21,307 nucleotides of DNA, from assembly GCA_965644295.1 (NCBI GenBank), contig CBFFRP010000311.1, positions 1-21,307 on the forward strand, given 5' to 3'. A program made the translations under genes and the position numbers. This document shows, one piece after another, positions 10,101 to 19,241 of the stretch. The notes under the pieces are model-generated. The model was given only the letters and a program-made list of their open reading frames with translations, made no database searches and was not told where the DNA came from. The stretch is from Paraphysomonas bandaiensis. Its lineage: Eukaryota > Chrysophyceae. Every line of letters starts with the position of its first letter. Within the stretch, counting starts at the first letter, position 1.

Positions 10101-12512
10101 CATCAAGATCAGATTTCCTCCCGAGTCCTGTGAAATAGACACTGAAACAGTCATATGCTTCTTCGCCACAAGAGGTCCAGTCAATATCACCAGAGCACAG
10201 CATCGTCCTAAATACATGAAGACATTCAGATATGCTGAAAGCTGAGTCCAGTGAACCTTGTTTGATACCGGCTTTACGAAGGAAGTGGAACATGAGTTCC
10301 CTTAACTCTGGCAATGTAAATAGCCCCCACATCTTGTCTAGTTCCGAATGAGTCATCTTTATCCTGTGCGACATCCCGAAAGCAGAACGAATGAGATTTA
10401 GCCTTTTCGACACCTGTGAGCATATATTCTCGGTGATTGCCTCCGCCTGCACCCCGGTGCAATGGTTGCGCATGAAGCGCTCCAGTTCTCCCAACAGTAC
10501 GGCATGGAACCCACTTTCGGCAAGAACCTCGTCCAGACCAGGGTCTGCATGGTTGGAAAGTAAGAACTCAAGGGTAGTGATAACGCGGGCTACCCTTTTC
10601 TCGTCCACAACAGCACCTCTGCAACTCCTTAGAAGGTCGCTACATTCACTAAGGTATACGAACACTTGGCCACTCTTGCCGAAGTGCCGCAAGCATACGG
10701 ATAAAAGCTCCTCTACGTTCAGCTGACTCTTTGAGCCCTCAATGATTGGGTCATTGTAAAGAGACCACGATAGGGAAGTCACACGGCTCTTGGCGTGCTC
10801 AGAAAGTGAGCGGAAGTACTTAGCTCCATCGCCATGCATCTTATACACGAATTCAGCTACCTTTCCCAAACTTTCCTGTCCTCCAGCGCGCATACCTTCT
10901 TCTGCTAAATCCATCAACACATCAAGAGATTTGTCCTGCATATGCAAAGCAGCACTCGCCAAGAGGGAAAACACTTCATCGTGTATTTCCTCCGCATGGC
11001 TTTGCATTCCCACTTTCCATATCATACGCACAGCTTCTTCCTCTAGACGATTCTCCTCCGCCAGAAGAGTGACAAGGTGCTTGCTTCGAGACACGATCTC
11101 CCGATGAATAGATTGCCCAAATACTTTATCCAACAGCTTGTTCTCAAGCGCCCATGTGAGCAAGGAGTCTACCAAAGAGGTGGCAGCCCGGCCGTTTGTG
11201 TCATGCACGGGTAATGGTTCCAGTCTGGTTAAACATGGCGGTGGATCAATGCCACGGCAATGTGCACCAGCAACTGTAGACCAACCGAAAACTGGGGGCT
11301 CGTTCTCTTGGTCCGGTGTAGATTTATGTTGATAGTAATCAATGTCTTTGTCAGTACCGGGTTTTTCAAGGTCCGCTATTGATATAAACCACCACTTCTG
11401 CTTACTTTTCATTGTGCATCGGAAGAGGGTGAAGGTGTTGTCCCCCGGTCTCTCAGCTTGCTTCACGTAAGACGGGACCTCACCCAACTTGAATGTACTC
11501 GTGTAAATACCATTTACTTCGTCTACTCCAGCATTACGAACTAGGTATCGATTCGGTGGGGGGCGTGTTGAAATGGCCTCTCTAATGATGTCGTGAACCT
11601 GCTCCCAAGCGAAGAGCTTGAGGACAATAGACCGGCACTCCATCATTTTAAGCACATATTTCAACCAAAACGCATAAAACTCCTCCACCTTATCGTCCCC
11701 TTGTCGAGGCATCAAACACCGCAGTAAACCACTGAGAGATTCCGAGGATTCTTTCTTGACCTGCTCCTCTGGAAGATCCATCAGCTGTTGCATCACATCA
11801 GAGATTATGATTGACGATATATCTGAGGTGAGCCGGGTGTCCACGTCTTTTAAAGCTGAAAGAAGCACATAAAGTACATCAGCACCCTGCCACGACTGTG
11901 TAAGAATACTATGTACAACACGAAACCCATTCGAGTTGTAGAACTTAGCGATGCAGCTGACGCGAGTGTGTGGATCACCAGGGAAATTTGTCCAGCACGT
12001 TTTGCTCCCTGCAAAAATTTAGAACGTGTGTACAATAAAAAACGGGTCCTACCAGCGTAATATGTCGCATTCCTGTTGAACACTTTCACAAGTACATCTA
12101 AGTATCCCGGATTGACTGGCAAAATTTCAAGTATTATTCTGACACTTAGATCGAGAGAGTCTTCAATCTTGCCACGCTCAAACGCCCCTATTTTAGATGG
12201 ACTACAAGGAACACAATCATTAAAAATCAACAACAACGAAGTCATACTTTTGATCCAAAAGAATAGAAACCATTCTGAGAAAGCACTGATTCAAAAATGT
12301 TTGACTGGCTTCTGAAGATATGTTTTGCAGTGCTGATGAAAGGGAAGCTACGGAGCTCTCGTATCCCACTACAAAAAACGATATGAGCGCCAAACTAGTA
12401 ATACACAGTACGTACATGTTCCTTTTTTATCAAGTCCTTCCTTCACAACTTTGAAGAGTGCAATGTCCTCTTCCATATGTGAGAAATGATTTTTTATTCC
12501 CGTCACGGTCAT
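4120..12512 (-). CDS. Giant ubiquitin-specific protease (peptidase C19), USP9X/USP24/USP34 type, seven exons
   Basis: Removes ubiquitin from proteins through a cysteine-protease triad. Proposed exons, 5' to 3': 12512-12416, 12368-12248, 12201-12053, 12008-5407, 5358-5110, 5056-4884, 4837-4120; total 8,109 nt, 2,702 aa, all phases agree. Introns are 44-53 nt. Helical-repeat N-terminal half as in USP9X; a ubiquitin-like domain at about 870-962; catalytic domain with Cys box GLKNQGCTCYLNS (nucleophile C1436), NDASEF box, CDVC zinc pair, His box GGHYYSF (H1820) and WYLFDDDD (D1838). A degenerate EF-hand-like loop lies at 2294-2305. A domain of about 110 residues occurs twice, at 276-383 and 2555-2666. 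A Tudor-like segment (about 1485-1535) interrupts the catalytic domain. Acidic C-terminal tail. Start: an upstream in-frame TAA precedes the ATG at 12512; the ATG at 12476 is an alternative. The donor of the intron ending at 5057 may be at 5112 or 5109. Orthology within USP9X/24/34 is not resolved. Confidence 0.92.
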
Positions 12513-13117
12513 AATATATTATACTGTAATCAACAACACGACGGGCTATGCTTGGTGTGTACTTTGCATATACTTGCCACAAGCTGGCGATACTTATAAA
12601 TAGCTCTCCGCTTTAGCACTTCCCGTTGATGCAAAAATACATAAGTGCTAGATATCTCTTTGATGTTAATATTTACACTGCACTGCACTGTACTGTACAA
12701 GGAAAGCTTTGGGTTTGTTCTTTTCGTGTTACGACCCAGCAGCAAAAAAACATATTCCTAATCTCAGTGTGCCAGATATGTACCCGGCGCAAACTCGATT
12801 TTTGCATCAAAATCTTTGATCTTTCTCCATTCCATCCGATCTTCTGCAGTCAAGAAAATAATAAAACTGAAAACTCTCTGCAATGCACACAAAAAAAGCA
12901 GGTGTGATGTGGCTTTGCAGACAGCAGCAGCAGTACAAGGAGCTCCTACATGCACATACTGTATATACAGCAGCATATGCATGCATATATTGTCCAGTGC
13001 TTCATCACCCCTCTTTTTCTTCATCATTTTCGATGCATACACACATATATATGTTGCAAAGACCCATACTTTGACATAGAACAATAGAACTCTTTAGTGA
13101 TCAATGGACATTTAGAA
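12513..13117. promoter_or_regulatory. Divergent promoter region between the deubiquitinase and exportin-7 genes
   Basis: 605 bp separate the two start codons, which point away from each other, so both promoters and 5' leaders must lie here unless leader exons are remote. The region is AT-rich. Visible items are an AT-only stretch TAATATATTATA at 12512-12523 next to the protease ATG, four ACTG words spaced 5 bases apart at 12677-12695, and a 14-bp perfect palindrome ATATGCATGCATAT at 12975-12988, about 130 bp upstream of the XPO7 ATG. ORFs here (for example 12626-12907 and 12764-13084) show no domain and no coding bias. The exact transcription start sites cannot be read from sequence. Confidence 0.55.
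12975..12988. promoter_or_regulatory. 14-bp perfect palindrome ATATGCATGCATAT
   Basis: Self-complementary over 14 bases, with an RY-type CATGCA core. It lies in the divergent promoter region nearer exportin-7. A symmetric binding site for a dimeric regulator is possible but is inference only; AT/CA-rich DNA makes such palindromes fairly common. Confidence 0.3.
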
Positions 13118-16100
13118 ATGGACGCAAGTCAATTATCTCAAGTTGAAGCCTTGTGTGATGCCCTATACAATGGGACTTCCCATGTTCAGCGTGCCGAAGC
13201 GCAACAGCAGCTGCTGACGCTGCAGTCATCAGCGGAGTTTATTCCTCAGTGTCAATTTATCCTTGACAATTCATCTCAGCCATATGCTCAGTTATTAGCG
13301 AGCACTAGTCTGGAAACTTTGATCACTCAATTCTGGAATAATTTTAATCCAGAACAAAAACTCGAAATCAGGAATTACATTTTGAATTATTTAGCAAACA
13401 ATGCCCATAGTTTGCAAGACTTTGTCATTGGCAGCATGGCCAAATTGGCCTGCAGAATCACAAAATTGGGGTGGTTTAATAGTATTGAGCATCGTGAAAT
13501 TGTAGAAGAAATTACTAATTTTTTACAAGGTACAGTGGATCATCACTTAGCTGGACTTCGAATATTGAATGCATTGGTCGACGAAATGAATGTTCCCACT
13601 ACAGGAAGAACATTAACACATCACCGCAAAACAGCAGTATCTTTCCGAGATAATGCTCTGTTTCAAGTATTTCAGATTGCTCTCACCACCCTTCGACACC
13701 TTCACAACCACAGTATCCCGAATATTACACCGGATCAGGAAAAGAAAATGGCCAACTCAGCCCTCTCTCTAACCACTGCGTGTCTGTCTTTTGATTTCAT
13801 TGGAACCAATCCCGAAGAGTCACCTGAGGACGTTGGAACAGTGCAGGTCCCGAGTACCTGGCGCCCCATAGTGCAGGATACTCTTACCATGCAGCTCTTC
13901 TTTGACTTCTATCATAGCTCAGAACCCCCAAGGTCCAATCAGGCTCTGGAGGCAATCGTGCAGCTTTCGTCTGTGCGTCGATCTCTCTTCGCTGTCGAAA
14001 AAGAACGCACAGTTTTCTTGGACCACCTCATGAAGAACATTCATGATATAATGCAATCGAAAAAGGGGCTGGAACATGTGGAGAATTACCACGAGTTCTG
14101 CCGATTGCTCGGGCGATTGAAGGCGAGTTATCAACTTTCTGAACTAGTAAAAACTAGAGGCTTTGCTGAGTGGCTGAACCTTGCTGCAGATTTTACAGTT
14201 AAGTCGCTACAGAACTGGCAATACTCCATGAACAGTATTCACTACCTCCTCGCTCTCTGGAGCAGACTCGTAGCGGCGCTGCCCTATCTTCGCCCGGACG
14301 CTAGCGATGGTCAGATGTATGCACAGATGCTGCGACAGTGTGTACTACAGGTAGTGGAATCTTATATGGAGACTATGATTGGCTCTGTTGATGTCGTAGT
14401 TGAAAGCGACGGGGACATAGATGACCCTCTTGAAGACGAGGGCGCGTTGAGAGAACAGATGGACAAATTGCCAACACTCGTCAGACTGCAGTTCGACACC
14501 ATAGCGCAGTACATGATCGGGATGTTTGAGAATGTATTAGCACAGTACGAACAGGCACTATCAGTTTCTGCTCAGGGAAATCCACAGGTTGCCAAGCAGA
14601 TTAGTATTCAGGAGGGTCGTCTGACCTGGTTGGTCCATATGGTGGCGGCGGTAATCGGGTCACAGTCAAGTTCTGACTCCAGAAAGGGCGGGGGCGATCA
14701 TGTATGGGATGGTCAGTTATCCAGGTTTGTTTTCCAGCTGGTGCAGATAATGGACTATCGCCTCGACAATTCATCTGGCCAAGCCAAGTGCGACGAAAAG
14801 CTAGAGTTGGCTTGTTTGACTTACTTCAAAGCTTTTAAGCGAGCGTACTTGCAGGATACCGCGGGAATCGGGGCAATAGGCTCTCCGGCTTCAATCGGTG
14901 GAGTAGTTCCTCCATCAGGAGGTCAGGCGCATCCACTGCTCTCTCTGGCCCTTTCCTATGGTAACGATCGCAAGGAGTCAGAAATGGGAGAGTCTGCTAC
15001 GGTGAGTGTGTGTACGTTGGCTATTTATGTGTTTGTTATCCAACCTTTTTACGCGACAGGTGTTTGACACTATGGGAATTGGTGATATGAGCTCGGTAAT
15101 GAATATTATTGTCACCAAGATATGCAACAACATCCGGTACTGGCATCGATGTGATGAAGTACTCGAACAAACCTTGGAGGTGTTCGTAGACATGATATCG
15201 AGTTACAGCAGCAGTAAAACCCTCCTCAATTTAGACACAGTTAATTTTATGGTACTTAACCACACTGGGGCCCACTTTCCGTTTCTGGGTTACGATAGCG
15301 ACAACAAGTACCGCATCACGTTTTACACCGCATTAAGTCGTTTAGTTTTCACGGCAGCTGGTGGGTTGTGAAATACTATTTCTATTCTGGTTTTGATTGT
15401 GTGGTATGTGCAGAGGACCTGAATAACTCTTTCGATACCTTCATAGCTCCCAATATGGACATCATATCGCAGCTCAATCAGACCCCCAATCTAAATGATG
15501 GGGCAGTCAAGATTGCTCTGATCGGAATTTTTCGTGATTTACGTGGGATATCAGCCGCCACAAGTAGCAAACGGACTTATAACCTACTTTTCGATGCACT
15601 GTACCCGGACTGTTTCACCCTTCTCAAAAGGGCCACAGAAAGCTGGTGTGCTGACCCGGTAGTAATGACCGCAATCTTAAAATTCCTCCAGGTACTTTTT
15701 GTGCAGTTGCGTTTACTATTACTGAATTTACGTGTTCGCTATAGGAATTTGTACACAACAGAGGTCAACGAATTTACTTTGAGCAGTCATCTGCCAATGG
15801 TATTCTCCTTTTCCGTGAAACCAGTGCGGTGGTGTGTGCCTATGGCAGCAGAGTTCTTCAGCTCCCGGTGGTGCAGGATATCTATGTGGAGAAGTATAAA
15901 GGAATTCGACTGATGCTGAATGTGTTGACGTGTGCTCTATCGGGGAACTACGTGAACTTTGGTGTGTTTAGCCTGTACGATGATAAAGCGTTGCAGAATG
16001 CACTGGATGTGTCGCTGCAGATGTGCCTTCAAATTCCATTGAACGATATATTAGCCTACATCAAATTATCAAAGGCGTACTTTGGATTTCTGGAAGTTCT

Positions 16101-16663
16101 TCTCAAGAATCATTTGGATGTGCTATGCGGTTTGGACTCGCCCGTCTTCATCACTCTCATAAAGACAATTCATGAGGGACTGCAGTCAAATGGTGAGTTA
16201 TCTGCTTGTCACTTTAAACGATGTAACCTTATATCTACCAGAGGCAGCTGTTTGCGCACTTTGTGCTACATCAGTTGATCATCTTTACACCTATATATTC
16301 TTGAACCAGCGAAGAGATAAGCCAACGGTGCAAATGATAAGGAATCACATGAGCTCTGAGCCTGATATGACAGATCAGTTAATGGCAACGCTCTTTAATT
16401 CACTCATATTTGCAACCCAGTCTAACCACTGGGCGATCTCAAGGCCGATTCTCAGCCTGTTGTTGGCATCAGAGTCGTCATTTAATACGTACAAGGAGCA
16501 ACTGATATCTATGCAGCCCCCTGAAAACCGAAGCAAGCTCGTAGAGGAGTTCGAAAAGCTAACTGCTGACATTCAAACGTCTGTGGAGACTTCGAATCGA
16601 GATAAGTTTACTCAGAAACTTACTGTATTCCGGCTCAACGTTAGGCAGTTCCTTACTTTTTAG
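13118..16663 (+). CDS. XPO7: Exportin-7 (importin-beta family nuclear transport receptor), five exons
   Basis: Exportin-7 carries cargo through nuclear pores in a RanGTP-dependent way. Exons 13118-15001, 15060-15360, 15414-15691, 15745-16192 and 16242-16663 give 3,333 nt, 1,110 aa, close to the roughly 1,090 aa of animal XPO7. Introns are 58, 53, 53 and 49 nt, GT...AG, and phases 0, 1, 0, 1 match on both sides. Family-specific segments run along the whole length: RITKLGWF near the N-terminus, NYHEFCRLLGRLK and DPLED in the middle, QEGRLTWLV, FYTALSRL, FRDLRGIS, NGILLFRETS across the third intron junction, and LSGNYVNFGVFSLY. The whole protein is HEAT-type helical repeats; no membrane segment. 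The ATG at 13118 has G at -3 and +4; the frame is open upstream only from a GTG. A Gly/Pro/Ser-rich insertion sits just before the first intron. All introns lie in the last 1.7 kb. Confidence 0.95.
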
Positions 16664-17148
16664 TGGCAAGTCCGTGACATGTATCTTGTGGTCTACCGTG
16701 TTTTACTGTATTTTTTGCAGGCTTGGGTCAAATTCTTGAAGCGAATATGGCAGTGGTTAGAATTAGGCTGTTATCAGTGGTCGACTCTCGTGAAGCCCAC
16801 ATGATTAGCTCAGTGTTGAAGGTGCGCATGCATTGTATGGATTTGTGCGTTGGCGCAGAATGCGATGTAGCATAGCAACTTGTCCTGTGCTTTTTCCAGT
16901 GTAGAGCATTAGTTGTGACTTGCCACCCTTTCATAATTAATTAAATATCGTTTTTAAAATGTTATATAATGGCAGAGTCCTCTACGCAAAAAATGATAAA
17001 AATTACTGTAGTTAAATTATGTTTCAAGATTTATATCAACGAGAAAGTCTCATGCTGAACAATCCCATCATCAATAATCATTTTAAAATATTGTCAACCG
17101 TCAGCCAGCTCTCGTGTAATGTAAGGCACTCACTTCTACAGCACAGTA
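16664..17148. other. 3' flank of exportin-7, no gene seen
   Basis: About 485 bp of AT-rich sequence between the XPO7 stop and the inverted-repeat element. A strong acceptor-like tract ending in TTTTTTGCAG (16711-16720) could close a 58-nt intron that opens at the stop codon (GT at 16663-16664). No AATAAA was found; AT-rich words such as TTAATTAAATA near 16940 could serve in 3'-end formation. Short ORFs here show no domain. Confidence 0.5.
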
Positions 17149-17149
17149 G

Positions 17150-17177
17150 TGAATGTCTTATTATTAGCAATAGGCGT
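17150..17177 (+). repeat. Left terminal inverted repeat of the MITE-like element
   Basis: Pairs with 17772-17799; one mismatch in 28. Begins TGAATGTCTTATTATTAG. Confidence 0.8.
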
Positions 17178-17771
17178 GTAAGAGTCAGAACTAATGTAGC
17201 AATTTAACTCACCAACTAACCAATGCATAGCTCTGATATCCTACTATTTGGCGCTACGAAAGTTGCTTATGCGTCACCACAAGCACCAAATGCAACCACT
17301 CCGCTCTATCGCTCTAAACAAGCGCAGTGAGCAAGCAGAATCTACAGTATTATTGCAATATATTGCTTCTGATCCCCTCAACAAAGTCACACTCGCGCCT
17401 TTTCTGGGGGATAAGTACCGGAGAGATTCTCTCTGGGAAACTAACGTGAGCCACAAACATAGTCAGCAGATATTCTTCTGCCCACTCATAGCCGAATGCT
17501 TGTGTGGTACAAGGGACTTGTGTAGACGTCTTTGGGCCCTGACGAATAAACAGACATCCGGGACTGGGCCCACCTGAAGGGCAACCGGGGTATTGTTCAC
17601 CTTAAGAACTCAGAGCGGAAGTGATCACACCTTGGTGCTTGCGGCGACGCACAAGCAGCTTCCGTAGCGTTAAATAGTAGGATAAAAAAAGTGTGTACTG
17701 ATTAGTTACAGGTAGAGGTCTAACTAGTTTGTCTAGCATTCATCTAGCTCCTAAGTTGGTGCAGGTTTTTA

Positions 17772-17799
17772 ACGCCTATTGCTAATAATAAGACTTTCA
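17772..17799 (-). repeat. Right terminal inverted repeat of the MITE-like element
   Basis: Reverse complement of 17150-17177 with one mismatch; read on the minus strand it begins TGAAAGTCTTATTATTAG. Confidence 0.8.
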
Positions 17800-17800
17800 A

Positions 17801-19241
17801 TAATAATTGCTTCTGATCATACAGCTATAATCCATCGTACGTTATTTGATTTCTTTCAATGCATATATTATATCCAATGTAATATCAATAGAGCCCCAAG
17901 ACAGCAAAACCGATTTAATTCTCAGAAACTTTTAGTAATAACATAGAATACTAAACCAAAAAAGTAAACCAAGCTAGAGATAAGTAAGCTACGTTACGTC
18001 ACATTGACGTCACTGTTAGCTCATAGTATGAGGCTACATTCCAGAATCGTCTACGATTTTTCTTGTCACGTAGAGCTTTCTGATGTGTCCATTCCTTACT
18101 AGTTATGTAGTAACCTCTCATTGCTGTTTATCGTCTGCCTTTTAACAGATTGATATATATACCAAGTTTTTTTGTGGGGTCCGATATTTATTGAACAGAT
18201 GGAGCAAAATCTTGGGGAAAATTTAAGACTACTGAACAAATTATCGCAGAGGTACCCAAGGTAAAAAAAGAGCTTGTCGTAACTAGTTTGGTGTGAATGA
18301 ATGGTGGAAGCTAGCTATACCAGCGGAGTCATACGTCCACCAGTGTTTTACGAGGTTCGGTGGTTGCGTATCCGATAGCAATGTTCTTCACAAATTTTAG
18401 TATGATGGTTAACTACATCCAATTGAGTGGGAGTGCTGAGTTCTGAAATATGATGTGATATATATTGTGCAATTGAAGTGAGTTAATAGTGTGCAATAGG
18501 TGAAGTCAACTCATAGGTGTAACGGGTGATTATAGGTACAATGGAATTAAATTTAGTTACTGATGTATGACAATACAAGATATAGAACTGACTGATGAAC
18601 ATATGATAAACAGATGTTACTGAGAACAGATGTTTCATCAGATGTTACACGAATATGTAGTGAAGTGTTCAGAATTATTATTTCTTACTTGAAAGTGCAT
18701 TGTGTTCAACATAGCAAGGTTAAGGTTTACGTGTAGAGCAAAGTTAACTTCAGTCTAATGTCCAACTCTAACAATGTTAACTGTTACCTTAACTTCGTAA
18801 TTGTCCATATCATCATGGCTATTATTTCTTGCTCCGGTTGCATTTTTCACCTTGGTTGTGTGTGGAATGTAGCGAAATTCCTATTGCTATACTGATATAA
18901 TATAATACCAGCTGTCTTAGAGTGAAGTCTAAGTTGGTTTCTATATATACCCTACTTTTTCATAAGGAGCGTATTTGACATTGAATACGCACTGCGAGGA
19001 TATCTATGTGTGTACATCGTTGCTGATAAGCTCGTTAAGTAATCCGCATGAAGGTAAGGAAGTTACACTGCATAACTTGTATGAATAGCATGCTAAGTTA
19101 TAACGGGGTACAACCAAAATAGCCAGTGCAGCGAAATCCAAAATATTGGACAGCAAACACTTTACACAATACTTCATTGAAAGAGATAATTTAAACAAAC
19201 TATTATCGCTCCTAATATATACCAATGTTTACTAATGTATA
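17801..19241. other. AT-rich spacer, no supportable gene
   Basis: About 1.4 kb. It includes the 3' flank of the minus-strand PLAC8-PrsW gene on its right side. Short ORFs at 18199-18264 (ATG to TAA, 21 codons of helical-looking sequence), 18302-18379 and 19004-19225 (minus) cannot be joined into a gene with the short-intron rules seen elsewhere in the window. Several GTTAAC/CCTTAAC words cluster at 18710-18795. No RNA gene, tandem array or LTR pair was recognised. Confidence 0.55.

Larger units (their letters stand above)
17149..17800. mobile_element. Non-autonomous DNA transposon-like element (MITE-like) with two tiers of inverted repeats
   Basis: Terminal inverted repeats at 17150-17177 and 17772-17799 match at 27 of 28 positions, 23 of them contiguous (17155-17177 versus 17772-17794). 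A second inverted pair, 17238-17288 versus 17633-17683, matches at 44 of 51, and weaker pairing continues inward. The element is flanked by TA on both sides (17147-17148, 17801-17802), compatible with a Tc1/mariner-type TA target duplication, though a two-base match is weak evidence. At 652 bp it has no transposase; the ORF at 17248-17577 reads through the repeat arm and has no domain. The RNA could fold into one long hairpin. Family is not recognised. Confidence 0.75.

Noticed and set aside
11868-11870. Taking position 11868 as the start of the deubiquitinase
   Set aside because: The codon is GTG and the frame continues upstream to a splice acceptor at 12009, joining three further exons in phase.
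12764-13084. Overlapping ORFs on both strands in the divergent promoter (106 and 87 codons)
   Set aside because: They overlap each other, are low complexity and show no domain; the spacer is better explained as promoter and leader DNA.
13097-13117. Extending exportin-7 upstream to a GTG at 13097
   Set aside because: GTG is not a normal eukaryotic start; the ATG at 13118 has good context and the conserved region begins right after it.
17248-17577. 109-codon plus-strand ORF inside the inverted-repeat element
   Set aside because: It reads directly through the inner repeat arm, has no recognisable domain, and its codon content looks like translated repeat.
18199-18264. Short ORF beginning MEQNLGENLRLLNKL that looked like a first exon of a coiled-coil protein
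   Set aside because: It stops after 21 codons and no in-phase downstream exon within a 43-60 nt intron distance could be found.
18400-18960. Possible solo LTR in the AT-rich spacer
   Set aside because: No TG...CA ends with a flanking duplication could be identified and it does not match the copia flanks.
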